Positions 45,173 through 54,456 of a DNA stretch of 64,000 nucleotides are shown here, in pieces. A model generated the notes under the pieces. It did not search any database, was not told the DNA's origin, and was given only the letters and a program-made list of their open reading frames with translations. This DNA comes from Bosea vestrisii (GTDB lineage: Bacteria > Pseudomonadota > Alphaproteobacteria > Rhizobiales > Beijerinckiaceae). How positions within the stretch are numbered: the first letter of the stretch is position 1; the number at the start of each line of letters is the position of its first letter. The DNA lies in contig NZ_CP126307.1 of assembly GCF_030144325.1 (NCBI RefSeq), positions 5,794,001 through 5,858,000 on the forward strand. The letters are read 5' to 3'. Both the position numbers and the translations under genes were made by a program.

Positions 45173-46026
45173 CACGCAGCCTCGGGTTGGCGGAGCGAGG
45201 CGCCTTTCGCGACAGCGGCGTCGCGGGCGGCAAGCGCAGCACGCGTGGCGTCGAGTGCTTGCCGCGCCCATTCGCGCGCGCCGAGCTTCGCCGACCGTTC
45301 GAGATGCGGCACCTCGACGCTGATCGGGAGGTCGGCCGGCAGCTGGCTGAAGATGCCGGTGAGGTCGATGCCGCCTTCGCCGGGAAGGAGCCGCGCCTGA
45401 CGGGCAGTGTGGATAAGGCCTTCATCCGTCTGGGGGATCTCGCCCGGCGCGTCGCAGATTTGCGCGTAGCTCAGCCGCGATGCGGGGATGGCGGCGATGT
45501 CGGAAAGCGTCGTGTGCGAGCGGCCGGCATGGAGCGCGTCGACCAGGACGCGCCCATTGGGCTGAGCGGCAGCAGTGACGATCCGCAGTGCGGCGCGAGC
45601 GTCCGGCACCTTGGTCCAGGGCATGAATTCGAGGTCGCCGGTCAGTCCGTAAGGCGCGGCTGCCTCGCAGAATGCGGCGAAGGAGGCGGTGAGCCGGGCC
45701 TCATCGGGATCGTCGCCGGCGACGAGGATCGCCTGGGCGCCGAGTTCGCCGCAGAGCTCGAGAAAGGGGCGGAAGGCCTCGACGGAGAAATCGGCGCCGA
45801 GGCGCGCGATCTCGACGTCGAAGACCGGCACGCCGGAGGAGAGCGCTCGGCGGGTTTCCGCCCTCAGCGCGGCATCGTCGATGAGCGGGCTTGCATCGCC
45901 GCCCGGCGCGGCTGGAAGAGCGCGCACTCCGACGGCGTCGTAGCCGAGCTCGGCGGCGAGTCGAATGACATCGGGAGGGCTGAGTGGAACGCTGGTGAGA
46001 TAGGCGAGCGAGATCGTTGGCTGCAT
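45172..46026 (-). CDS. Sugar phosphate isomerase/epimerase-like TIM-barrel protein
   Basis: A 284-residue AP-endonuclease-2-fold protein. LGYDAVGVRALP near the N-terminus, GDLEFMPWTKV (metal-binding Glu), VLVDALHAGRS (Asp/His) and ISVEVPHLE (Glu) give a plausible divalent-metal site. Relatives include inosose dehydratase (IolE), 3-dehydroshikimate dehydratase and sugar epimerases. The start at 46026 (MQPTISLAYLT) has gagg upstream. The shikimate-dehydrogenase-like gene in the same operon makes a dehydratase of a hydroaromatic acid attractive, but this is inference. Confidence 0.82.
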   Translation of the reverse strand: MQPTISLAYLTSVPLSPPDVIRLAAELGYDAVGVRALPAAPGGDASPLIDDAALRAETRRALSSGVPVFDVEIARLGADFSVEAFRPFLELCGELGAQAILVAGDDPDEARLTASFAAFCEAAAPYGLTGDLEFMPWTKVPDARAALRIVTAAAQPNGRVLVDALHAGRSHTTLSDIAAIPASRLSYAQICDAPGEIPQTDEGLIHTARQARLLPGEGGIDLTGIFSQLPADLPISVEVPHLERSAKLGAREWARQALDATRAALAARDAAVAKGASLRQPEAA

Positions 46027-46037
46027 CGACTTGATCC

Positions 46038-46652
46038 TCAGGCGAGCGGCGAGATCGCGGTGGGCAGGGCGATGGTCGAATACATCTCGCCGGTCAGCCA
46101 TTCGGGGCCGCCCTTCGGCGGCCATAGGCCCTTCGCCACGGAATCTGACCGGACAGCGGCCCGCTGGTCGAGATTGGCGAAAGGCCAGATATGAGTGAAG
46201 CGCGCCGGTCCATCGAGCGCGTACATTGCGATGACGAGCGGCGAGAGCTCGACACGGGCCGGCACCGCGGCCTGCCAGGCGGCGATGGTGGCGGGTACGC
46301 CGCCATGCTTCAGCATGTAGGTCCGGATCTCATAGACGCCGCCATACCGACCGGACGCCACCGGCGGCAGGAAGGGGAAGGGCGCGTAGCTGTCGAAGGT
46401 GAGCTTCCCGATGTCCTCGCCGCAGCCGAACGGGTTGCCGCTGGCGAGCAGGCGCTCGCGTTCCTGGCGGAGCTCTGCCTCATCGGAGAAGCCACGCAGA
46501 ACGATGATCTGGTTCAGCGTGCCGATCTCGCTTGCCCAGCAGCCGTACAACTGCCCCTTCGCCGCGCCGGTTTTCAACGCGACGTCGATCGCCGCGACGA
46601 TGGCGCCGGCCTTGCCGAGACGGATGGTCAGGGTGGCGATTTCGTAGCGCAT
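46038..46652 (-). CDS. NIPSNAP family protein
   Basis: A 204-residue protein with two ferredoxin-like alpha/beta (dimeric barrel) NIPSNAP domains. The first half has QLYGCWASEIGTLNQIIVLRGF. The second has YEIRTYMLKHGGVPATIAAW and FTHIWPFANLDQR, the family's paired His/Trp-rich segments. Bacterial members occur in catabolic operons, but their reaction is mostly undefined. The start at 46652 has ggagag upstream; a start at 46667 would overlap the flavoprotein stop and is less likely. Confidence 0.83.
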   Translation of the reverse strand: MRYEIATLTIRLGKAGAIVAAIDVALKTGAAKGQLYGCWASEIGTLNQIIVLRGFSDEAELRQERERLLASGNPFGCGEDIGKLTFDSYAPFPFLPPVASGRYGGVYEIRTYMLKHGGVPATIAAWQAAVPARVELSPLVIAMYALDGPARFTHIWPFANLDQRAAVRSDSVAKGLWPPKGGPEWLTGEMYSTIALPTAISPLA

Positions 46653-46666
46653 GGCTCTCTCCGGCA

Positions 46667-48385
46667 TCAGGAACGATTGTTGGCGAGCGGCACGCCGCTG
46701 GCATGGTGGGCGGCGACGTAGCCGAAGGTCATGGCGGGCCCCAGCGTGATGCCGCCGGCCGGATAGCGCCCGGCCATCATGCTCGACATGTCATTGCCGA
46801 CCGCATAGAGGCCTGGGATCGGAGCGCCGTTGCGGTCGAGCACGCGGGCGAAGGCATCCGTCTTCAGACCGGCGAAGGTGCCGAGACTGCCGGGCACGAT
46901 CTTGACGGCGTAGAAGGGGCCGGGACCGATCGGGGCGACGCAGGGGTTGGGCCGGTGCTCCGGGTCGCCCTGCACCCGGTTATAGGGCGTCTCCCCGCGG
47001 CCGAAGGCAGGATCGCGCCCCTGCGCTGCATCGCGATTGTATTGCGCGAGGGTCCCGGAGAAGCCGGCCACGTCGATGCCGCAGTCGGCCGCCAGCGCCT
47101 CGGCGGTGTCGCCGCGACGCAAATAGCCGCTGCGCAGCCAGGGCCTGATGGGGAAGGGGCGGGGTCTCGCGCGGCCAAGCCCGTAGCGGCGCAGGAAGGC
47201 GTCGTCGCAGACCAGCCACGCCTCGGCCGGCTCGCCCGGCGGCGTGGCAGCGAACAGCGCCTGCATGACGTCGTGATAGGAATCCGCCTCGTTGCAGAAG
47301 CGAAGCCCGTTGCGGCGCACAATGATCGCGCCAGGCTTGGCGCGCTCGACCAGATGCGGAAAGCGGCCGATCGATCCATCCGGCTTCGGCACCAGCGAGA
47401 CCGGTGCCCAGGCCCCGGCATTGGGCAGGCCGGCCTGGACATGGCCGCCGGCCGCCTCGCCGAGCCTGATGCCGTCGCCCGTGTTGGCGCAGGGCGCGGC
47501 CGACCAGTGCTCCTTGCCTGTCGGCGCGTGCGGAAAGAGCTCGGCCCTACGTTCGACATCATGCGGAAAGCCGCCCGTGGCGAGCACTACGCCTCGTCCG
47601 GCCCGGATCCTCTGCCGCCGTCCGTCGGTCTCGACCACCGCGCCTGCGATCTGGTCGCCCTCCCGCAGCATCTCGACCGCCGCGGTGCTGGTCCGCAGCG
47701 TCACGCCGAGATCGTCGGCCGATTTCAGCAGCCGTGCCGCCAGCGCATTGCCGTTGACGAGATGCAGGCCGCGTCCGTGGCGGGCCCGGTCGGCGAAGTG
47801 TCGCGCGAGGCGGTGCAGGACGTGCAGGAAGGACGGCAGCTTGCGCGTGGCGTTGAGGAAATGGCGCAGATCGGCGCCGGATCCGATGTTCATGCCGAAA
47901 GGCGCGACTTCGTCGAGCGGCGGTCGCAGGTCCTTGAGCCGAGGCCCGAGCTCGCGGCCGTCGAAGGGCTTGGCGCAGAGCGAGCGCCCGCCCGTGCTGG
48001 CGCCCGGCGTCTTGCCGTGGAAGTCCGGGATGAGATTACCGTCGACGAAGTCGACCGCCGTCTCGCGCTGGAAGAAGGAGACCATGCGCGGTCCCTGCTC
48101 CAGCAAGGTCGTGACGAAAGCCTCGTCGTAGTCGTCGCCAAGCTCGTGTCGCAGATAGGTTCGGATCGTGGCCTCGTCCTCGTCGATACCAGCGGCTAGG
48201 GCGAGCGGATTGCGCGGAAGCCACATCCAGCCCCCGGACCAGGCCGTCGTGCCGCCGAAATGATCCTCCTTCTCGACGACGACGACATCGAGGCCGAGCG
48301 CGGCGGCGGTGACCGCGGCGGCGAGGCCGCCGGCGCCCGAGCCGATCACCAGCAGATCGCAGGATGCCGGCAGCGCTTCGCTCAT
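46667..48385 (-). CDS. KstD/fumarate reductase-like FAD-dependent dehydrogenase
   Basis: A 572-residue flavoprotein of the FAD_binding_2 family. The N-terminal FAD motif is LLVIGSGAGGLAAAVTAA and the C-terminal closing motif is GNDMSSMMAGRYPAGGITLGPAMTFGY. The family includes 3-ketosteroid delta-1-dehydrogenase and flavocytochrome c. It typically adds or removes a C=C bond next to a carbonyl, so ring dehydrogenation is the likely reaction. There is no signal peptide, so it is cytoplasmic. It overlaps its upstream paralogue by one base (TGATG). It resembles the enzymes at 48385 and 61268, and the paralogues probably act on related ring intermediates. Confidence 0.87.
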   Translation of the reverse strand: MSEALPASCDLLVIGSGAGGLAAAVTAAALGLDVVVVEKEDHFGGTTAWSGGWMWLPRNPLALAAGIDEDEATIRTYLRHELGDDYDEAFVTTLLEQGPRMVSFFQRETAVDFVDGNLIPDFHGKTPGASTGGRSLCAKPFDGRELGPRLKDLRPPLDEVAPFGMNIGSGADLRHFLNATRKLPSFLHVLHRLARHFADRARHGRGLHLVNGNALAARLLKSADDLGVTLRTSTAAVEMLREGDQIAGAVVETDGRRQRIRAGRGVVLATGGFPHDVERRAELFPHAPTGKEHWSAAPCANTGDGIRLGEAAGGHVQAGLPNAGAWAPVSLVPKPDGSIGRFPHLVERAKPGAIIVRRNGLRFCNEADSYHDVMQALFAATPPGEPAEAWLVCDDAFLRRYGLGRARPRPFPIRPWLRSGYLRRGDTAEALAADCGIDVAGFSGTLAQYNRDAAQGRDPAFGRGETPYNRVQGDPEHRPNPCVAPIGPGPFYAVKIVPGSLGTFAGLKTDAFARVLDRNGAPIPGLYAVGNDMSSMMAGRYPAGGITLGPAMTFGYVAAHHASGVPLANNRS

Positions 48386-50136
48386 CAGGTGGCCTGCTCC
48401 GGCACCGAGGACGCTTGCCGATCCGCGCCACGGCCGAGCGCATGGCGGACCGCGCGCCAGGCGAAGGTGATCGCCGGACCGATCGTGATGCCCGGCCCCG
48501 GATAAGTGCCGCCCATGATCGAGTTCGCCTCGTTTCCGCAGGCATAGAGGCGGCCGATCGGACGATCGCCCTCACCAAGAACCAGCGCATCCTCGTCGAT
48601 GACGAGCCCGGTCGCGGCGCCGATATCGCCGGGCGTCAGCTCTACGGCGTAGAAGGGCGCGATCGCGATCGGGCCGAGCGTCGGGTTCGGGAAGCCGCGC
48701 GAGCCATCGCCGTTGACGCGATGATAGTCCGTCGTGCCGCGCCCGAATTCCGGATCGATGCCGCTGCGAGCGTAGTCGTTCATGCTCGCAATCGTTTCCG
48801 ACAGCGCTGCCGGATCGACCCCGAGCTTGCCTGCGAGACCGGGGACTGTCGCGCCCTCGATCAGGTAGCCGTCGGCGAGGAAAGGCTTCAGGTCGCGCGT
48901 GCCCATGCGGACCATGCCGAGGCCGTAACGGCGCAGGCCTTCGGCATCGGTGATGATCCAGCAAGGGATCGTCGGCCGGCTGCGGTTGGCCTCGAACATC
49001 GCCCGGCTGAACAGGTGATAGGAGGTCGATTCATTGACGAAGCGTCGGCCGGTCCGGTCGACACATACGGTTCCTGGCTTGCTGCGATCGAGCACGAAAT
49101 GAGGGAAGACGGCAGTCGTGCCGTCCGGTCGCTTGCGGGTCGAAACCGGCGCCCAGAAGGCATTGTCGAGATTATCCTCGCCGAACCGCGCGCCGAGCTT
49201 CAGCACAAGATCCTGCATCGCGCCGGTATGGCCGGGCGCGGCCGGGCTGAGGGGAGGCACCGGCGCATTGAGCATCTCGGCGCGCCGCTGCGGGTGTCGG
49301 TTGTAGCCGCCGGCCGCGAGCACGACGCCGAGCCGCGCTGCGATGGAGCGGCAGGCACCGTCCTGCGCGACCACGACGCCGGTGGCGCCAACGGGCCCGG
49401 TGAGAAGTTCCGTCACAGAGGCGTTGAGCAGCACGGCGCCACCATGCCTCTTCAGCGTCAGGAGCAGGCCGCCGATCAGGGCGTTGCCCATGACGAGCCG
49501 CGTGCCGCGCTGCCCACGCAGGCGATCCAATCCGTAGCGGCCGAGGATACTGGCCGCATGCCGGAACGACTTCCAGGATCTGCGCAGGTTGAGCAGGTGG
49601 CCTATGTCGGTCCGGTCGATCATCATGCCGCCGAACAGGGTGAATTCCGGAATCGGCGGGCGGATGCGATTCAGATCTTCCCCAAGCTGGCGCCCGTCGA
49701 AGGGCTCGGGCTCCAGCGCGCGACCGCGCAAGGTCGAGCCCTCGACATCCGATTCATAGTCCGGATGGGTCGCGTAGGGCCGGAAATGCACGTCGGTACG
49801 GCCCTCCAGGGTCGCGATGGCCTCGGGACCGGCGCGCAGGAACGCGTCGCGCAGGCGTGCGGAGGAGCGATTGCCGACGACGCCGTCGAGGAAGCGCGCG
49901 ACCTTTTCGAGGCTGTCGCCCGTCGCGACTTTTTCCGCATGCATCGAGTTGGGAATCCAGGTGGTGGCGGCCGATAGCGCGCTCGTGCCGCCGACATACT
50001 CCGTCCGCTCGATCACGAGGACGGAGCGGCCCTCGATTGCGGCGAAGACGGCGGCCGAAAGGCCGGCGGCACCCGAGCCCACCACGATCAGGTCGTAGGC
50101 GGCCTGCTCCGGCAGAGCCTTCAATGTCGTGAACAT
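48385..50136 (-). CDS. KstD/fumarate reductase-like FAD-dependent dehydrogenase, paralogue
   Basis: A 583-residue flavoprotein of the same family as the next gene. The FAD motif is LIVVGSGAAGLSAAVFAA and the C-terminal closing motif is GNEANSIMGGTYPGPGITIGPAITFAWRA. The start ATG 50136 is favoured by gaggtgg just upstream; GTG 50142 is the alternative. It lies seven bases after the shikimate-dehydrogenase-like stop. Two tandem family members in one operon suggest successive desaturations of one ring, or two substrates. Confidence 0.87.
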   Translation of the reverse strand: MFTTLKALPEQAAYDLIVVGSGAAGLSAAVFAAIEGRSVLVIERTEYVGGTSALSAATTWIPNSMHAEKVATGDSLEKVARFLDGVVGNRSSARLRDAFLRAGPEAIATLEGRTDVHFRPYATHPDYESDVEGSTLRGRALEPEPFDGRQLGEDLNRIRPPIPEFTLFGGMMIDRTDIGHLLNLRRSWKSFRHAASILGRYGLDRLRGQRGTRLVMGNALIGGLLLTLKRHGGAVLLNASVTELLTGPVGATGVVVAQDGACRSIAARLGVVLAAGGYNRHPQRRAEMLNAPVPPLSPAAPGHTGAMQDLVLKLGARFGEDNLDNAFWAPVSTRKRPDGTTAVFPHFVLDRSKPGTVCVDRTGRRFVNESTSYHLFSRAMFEANRSRPTIPCWIITDAEGLRRYGLGMVRMGTRDLKPFLADGYLIEGATVPGLAGKLGVDPAALSETIASMNDYARSGIDPEFGRGTTDYHRVNGDGSRGFPNPTLGPIAIAPFYAVELTPGDIGAATGLVIDEDALVLGEGDRPIGRLYACGNEANSIMGGTYPGPGITIGPAITFAWRAVRHALGRGADRQASSVPEQAT

Positions 50137-50143
50137 GGCCACC

Positions 50144-50950
50144 TCAGCCGATGCGCTCGCCAGCGAGCAGGAAGTCGACCATCGCGGCCTGCAGTGCCTG
50201 ATACATCTGCGTGCCCGTCGAGGTGCGGCATCCGCGCGCGCGCGCCGCCTCGATCAGCGGCGATATCGCCGGAACGGTGATGACGCAGCCAACGAAAGTG
50301 TCCGGTGCGAGGTTCTCGACTGCGACGGGCAGGGGATCGCCGGCCTTCATGCCCGCGGGCGAGGCGTTGGCGACCAGGCCAAAGCCGGTCGGATCGGTCG
50401 AACCGGCGAAGACCCTGGCCTTGCCCTTGCGGTTCAGCCGCTCGATCAGCCCGTCTCGCCGAGCGGTATCCGCATCGTGGATCGCCAGCTCGCTGACACC
50501 TGCGTCGACCAGGGCGAGCGCGATGGCCGAGCCGGCGCCGCCCGCGCCGATCAGCAATGCACGCTTGCCTTCCGGCTCACCGCCATTGGCCCTGAGCGCT
50601 CCGACGAAGCCGAGCCCGTCGACCATCTCGCCATGCCAGGCGCCATCCTTTCGGCGGCGCATGATGTTGACCGCGCCGAGGAAGTCGCCGCGCTCGGTCG
50701 CGCTGGCGCAGTGCCGGTGGCAGGCGAATTTGTGCGGGACGGTGACGATGATGCCGTCGAGGTTCGGCAGGTGATCGGCCGCCTTCAGGAAGGCATCGAG
50801 ATGCTCTGGCGCGACACGAACGGGCGCGACGACGCCGTCATGGCCGCGGTCGGCGAAAGCGGCCGTCATGCCGGCCGGCGATTTCACCTGTGCTATCGGC
50901 TCGCCGACGATGAGGTTGAGGCGCGTCGCCCCGGTGATCTGGAAATCCAC
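50144..50950 (-). CDS. Shikimate dehydrogenase-like oxidoreductase
   Basis: A 268-residue AroE/YdiB-family enzyme. The N-terminal substrate domain has VGEPIAQVKSPAGM and VTVPHKFACHRHC, where Lys is the catalytic residue known in AroE. The nucleotide motif is LLIGAGGAGSAIALAL, followed by NASPAGMK. In AroE the first motif is usually SxS; here it is QVKSP, as in quinate/shikimate dehydrogenases or related catabolic paralogues. The start is GTG 50950 with gagagga upstream. The catabolic operon context points to oxidation of quinate/shikimate-like hydroaromatics rather than aromatic amino-acid synthesis. Confidence 0.84.
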   Translation of the reverse strand: MDFQITGATRLNLIVGEPIAQVKSPAGMTAAFADRGHDGVVAPVRVAPEHLDAFLKAADHLPNLDGIIVTVPHKFACHRHCASATERGDFLGAVNIMRRRKDGAWHGEMVDGLGFVGALRANGGEPEGKRALLIGAGGAGSAIALALVDAGVSELAIHDADTARRDGLIERLNRKGKARVFAGSTDPTGFGLVANASPAGMKAGDPLPVAVENLAPDTFVGCVITVPAISPLIEAARARGCRTSTGTQMYQALQAAMVDFLLAGERIG

Positions 50951-50975
50951 AGTCGTTCTCCTCTCGCGGCGCCGA

Positions 50976-53498
50976 TCAGGCCGCGCATTGGCCCTGGGTT
51001 TCGACCACGCCGAGCAGGCGCGCCTGCATCGCCTCGTCGTGCTCGAGTTCCGTCGCGTCTCCGCAGAAAGCGACCTGCCCGTTGACCAGCACATAGGCCC
51101 GGTCGACGATCGGCAGCACCAGCTCGGCGTGGTGTTCGACGATCACCATCGCGACGCGCCCGCGCAGCTTGACCAGGGCTTCCATGACCTCGTTGACGAC
51201 GGCCGGCGCCAACCCCTCGAACGGTTCGTCGAGCAGGATGAGCTTGCTGGGAACCATCAGTGCGCGGGCGATCGCCACCATCTGGCGCTCGCCGCCGGAA
51301 AGATTCTCGGCCTTTGCAGCCTGGCGCGTCTTGAGGCGGGGAAAGAGCGCATAGACCTCGTCCAGGGTGATGCCGCCCGGGCGCTGGGCGAGCATCAGGT
51401 TCTCGACCACCGTCAGGTTCGGGAAGAGGCGCCGCCCCTCGGGCACCAGCGAGATGCCGAGCCGGTTGATCTCGAAGGGGCGTAGCTTACGCAGGTCCGT
51501 GCCGGCGAAGCGGATGCTGCCGCGGTCGAGCGGGAGGCTGCCGGTCAGCGCCCGCAGCAAGGTCGTCTTGCCGACGCCGTTACGGCCGAGCAGCGCGACC
51601 GCCTCGCCTTCTCTGATCGTCAGGTCGATGCCTGAGAGAACGGTGCTGCCGCTATAGCCGGCGGCGATGTCGGACGCTTCGAGCAGGACGCGGCTGGCCG
51701 CCGCATTGCCGCGGTTCACGGCCGGCGCCGTGGCGCGCTCGCCATCCCTGGCGGCGCCGAGATAGGCGGCGATCACGTCCGGATTGCGTGCCACTTCGGC
51801 TGGTTTGCCGTCGGCGATCATGCGGCCCTGATGCAGTACCGAGATGCGATCGGAGATGGCGAGCACGCGGTCGATGTCGTGTTCGATCAGCAGCACGGCA
51901 TGGCGTTGCGACAGCCGGCGGATGAGGTCCGCGACGACGATCCGATCGGCCTCGGCAAGGCCCGCGAGCGGCTCATCGAGGAGCAGCAGCTTGGATTCGA
52001 TCGCCAGCGTCACCGCGATCTCGAGCAGGCGCTTCGCGCCATGCGGCAGGTCCTGGCTGATTTCCGCGGCCTGCTCGACGAGGCCGACGGCATCGAGCAG
52101 CGACCAGCTGCGCGCATTGATCTCCGCGATGTCATGCGCGTCGCGCAGCAAGCCGCGTGCCCCGAGGCGCTGCGCCTGCACGGCAATGCGCACGTTCTCG
52201 AACACGGTCAGGTTCGGGAAGATCGACAGGATCTGGAAGGAGCGGGCGATGCCGAGCCGGGCGCGTGCATGCATCGGCAGTTTGGTGATCTCGCGCCCTT
52301 CGAAGAAGACCTGCCCGCCGCTCGGCGGCAGCACGCCGGTGAGCATGTTGTAGAAGGTCGTCTTGCCGGCGCCGTTCGGCCCGATGATGCTGTGCAGGAC
52401 GAAGGGCCGAACCTGAAGGTCGATTTCCTTCGCCGTGACCAGACTGCCGAACTGCTTCGAGAGCTTGCGTGTTTCGAGGATCGGCTTGTCCGGATCCATC
52501 GCCTGGGCGGCGCTGACATAGGGCTCGATCACGGCCGGCCGCGGTGGAATCGTGTTGCGTGTCAGGGTCCAGCGCTGGCGCCGGCCGAAACGCTGCGCAA
52601 GACCGGTGATGCCTTCGGGCGATAGCAGCGCGAACAGGATCAGGATCGGCGCGAAGACCAGCCACCAGTTCTCGGTGACGGCCGAAAGCCGGTTCTCCAG
52701 GATGATGAAGGTGATTGCGCCCCAGAGCGGACCCAGGAAGTGATGCACACCGCCGAGCACCGTCATCAGCAAGGCATCGCCCGCATGCTGCCAGCTCAGG
52801 TTGTTGGCGTAGACGCCTTGCAGCAGGAAGGTCAGCAGCGCGCCTGCGAAACCAACGAATCCGGCCATCAGAACGAAGGAGCCGAGCCGCAGCAGATAGA
52901 CGTTGAAGCCGAGGCTGCGCGCACGCTGCTCGTTGTCGCGCACGGCCTGCAAGGCCCGCCCGAACGGCGAATGCACGATGCGCCAGAGCAGCCAGACTCC
53001 CGCGACGACGCAGACGATGACGAATCCGTGGAAGGCGAGGTCACTCTCGAAGGTCGGACGTGCCACGCCCTGCAGCCCGTTCTCGCCCCCGGTGACGGCG
53101 GTCCATTTGAAGGCGACCTCGAAGGCGATCTGCGAGCAGGCCAGGGTGAGGAGCGAGAAATAGAGGCCCTTGCGCCGCAGGATCAGCGCGCCGAGCACCA
53201 GGCCCAGCGCCAGCGTGAACAGCACCGAGAGCAGGAGGCCGCCCATGTCGTTTGACATCCGGCCGAGCACGAAGAAGGCAGCGGCATAGCTGGCGCAGCC
53301 GAAGAAGACAGAAGCGCCGAAGGGGACGAGGCCGGTATAGCCGACGAGCAGGTTCACCCCCATGCCGTAGAGCGTATAGATCGCGATCTGGGTGATCAGG
53401 CCGACCGGGGCTCCGAGCGCCAGCCACAGCGCGGTCAGGGCGCAGAGGACGACACCGACCCAGAGGGCAGGGTGTGTGAGCAGGGTGCGAGGGCTCAT
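50976..53498 (-). CDS. Fused branched-chain-amino-acid-type ABC permease and two ATPases (LivM-LivG-LivF)
   Basis: An 840-residue triple fusion. Residues ~1-310 are a LivM-type permease (GYTGLVPFGASVFFG, LGFNVYLLRLGSF). Residues ~345-590 are a LivG-type ATPase (GPNGAGKTTFYNMLTG, IARSFQILSIFPNLT, LLLLDEPLAGL). Residues ~610-840 are a LivF-type ATPase (GRNGVGKTTLLRALTG, LSGGERQMVAIARALM, LILLDEPFEGLAP). The LivG signature is degenerate (LPHGAKRLLEI). The start at 53498 overlaps livH (ATGA) and has gggagcg upstream. The reading frame is continuous, so the fusion is real rather than an annotation artefact. Such importers in rhizobia often take aromatic or hydroaromatic acids. Confidence 0.92.
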   Translation of the reverse strand: MSPRTLLTHPALWVGVVLCALTALWLALGAPVGLITQIAIYTLYGMGVNLLVGYTGLVPFGASVFFGCASYAAAFFVLGRMSNDMGGLLLSVLFTLALGLVLGALILRRKGLYFSLLTLACSQIAFEVAFKWTAVTGGENGLQGVARPTFESDLAFHGFVIVCVVAGVWLLWRIVHSPFGRALQAVRDNEQRARSLGFNVYLLRLGSFVLMAGFVGFAGALLTFLLQGVYANNLSWQHAGDALLMTVLGGVHHFLGPLWGAITFIILENRLSAVTENWWLVFAPILILFALLSPEGITGLAQRFGRRQRWTLTRNTIPPRPAVIEPYVSAAQAMDPDKPILETRKLSKQFGSLVTAKEIDLQVRPFVLHSIIGPNGAGKTTFYNMLTGVLPPSGGQVFFEGREITKLPMHARARLGIARSFQILSIFPNLTVFENVRIAVQAQRLGARGLLRDAHDIAEINARSWSLLDAVGLVEQAAEISQDLPHGAKRLLEIAVTLAIESKLLLLDEPLAGLAEADRIVVADLIRRLSQRHAVLLIEHDIDRVLAISDRISVLHQGRMIADGKPAEVARNPDVIAAYLGAARDGERATAPAVNRGNAAASRVLLEASDIAAGYSGSTVLSGIDLTIREGEAVALLGRNGVGKTTLLRALTGSLPLDRGSIRFAGTDLRKLRPFEINRLGISLVPEGRRLFPNLTVVENLMLAQRPGGITLDEVYALFPRLKTRQAAKAENLSGGERQMVAIARALMVPSKLILLDEPFEGLAPAVVNEVMEALVKLRGRVAMVIVEHHAELVLPIVDRAYVLVNGQVAFCGDATELEHDEAMQARLLGVVETQGQCAA

Positions 53499-54364
53499 TC
53501 GAAGCGCTCCCATTTTTCACCGAAGAGGCCACGGGGTCGCACGAGCAGGATGGCCGCCATCAGCACGTACATGGCCGCGCCCGACCACTCCGGCTGGAAC
53601 TGGATGGTCATGGCGATGGTAACGCCGACGAGCAGCCCGGCGATGATGGCGCCGGCATAGGAGCCGAGCCCGCCGATGGTGACGATGACGAAGGCCGGCA
53701 TGATCGCGCTGGCCGCCATCGAGGGCGTGACGGTCCAGAGCGGCGCCGCCAGCAGACCGGCGAGGCCGGCGAGCAGGCAACCGATGCCGAAGACGAAGCT
53801 GAACACGACGGGGAGGTTGATGCCGAGCAACCCGACCATCTCGGCGTCGCGTGAGCCGGCCCGGATGATGCGGCCGAACGGCGTGTAGGTGAGGAAGGCC
53901 CAGAAGGCGACGAGGGCGGCGATCGTGACCAGCAGGACGAAGAGCCGGTATTTGGTCAGCAGGATCGGGCCGTATTCGACGAAGCCTGCGAGAAAGCGCG
54001 GCGCGCTGAAGGGCAGCGGCGCGCCGCCGAAGATCATGCGCAGGATCGCCTCGATCAGCAACGCCAGCGCGAAGGTCAGGATCAGGCCGAGAAGCGGTTC
54101 CTTGCCGTAGAGATGACGGATCAGGACGACCTCGACCACCATGCCGATTCCGCCGGTCAGTACCGGCGCGAGCAGCGCGGCCCACCAGCCGAATTCACGG
54201 GCGAGCACCAGCGCGAGATAGGCGCCGAGCGCGAAGAAGGCGCCGTGGGCGAAGTTCACGATGCCGAGCAGGCCGAAGATGATCGACAGCCCGACCGCGA
54301 TCAGGACGTAGAGAAAACCGAGGATCAGACCGTTGACGGTCTGGGACAGTATCATGTCCAACAT
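53495..54364 (-). CDS. Branched-chain-amino-acid-type ABC transporter permease (LivH type)
   Basis: A 289-residue inner-membrane permease with about eight hydrophobic segments. It opens MILSQTVNGLILGFLYVLIA and has the family motifs GIVNFAHGAFFALGAYLA and YTPFGRIIRAGSRDAEMVGLLGIN. It pairs with the LivM part of the downstream fusion. The start was set at 54364 with aggag upstream; MILSQ at 54355 is an alternative. It lies 92 bp after the binding-protein gene and overlaps the fused gene by four bases. Confidence 0.9.
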   Translation of the reverse strand: MLDMILSQTVNGLILGFLYVLIAVGLSIIFGLLGIVNFAHGAFFALGAYLALVLAREFGWWAALLAPVLTGGIGMVVEVVLIRHLYGKEPLLGLILTFALALLIEAILRMIFGGAPLPFSAPRFLAGFVEYGPILLTKYRLFVLLVTIAALVAFWAFLTYTPFGRIIRAGSRDAEMVGLLGINLPVVFSFVFGIGCLLAGLAGLLAAPLWTVTPSMAASAIMPAFVIVTIGGLGSYAGAIIAGLLVGVTIAMTIQFQPEWSGAAMYVLMAAILLVRPRGLFGEKWERFE

Positions 54365-54456
54365 GGGCTGGCCGCTCCTGCAAGGACGCAAAGGACGCGC
54401 GGGACGGGACGGCCGCACGACAGCGTGCGGCCGCGTCGACGTCGGGATGGCTGCGG

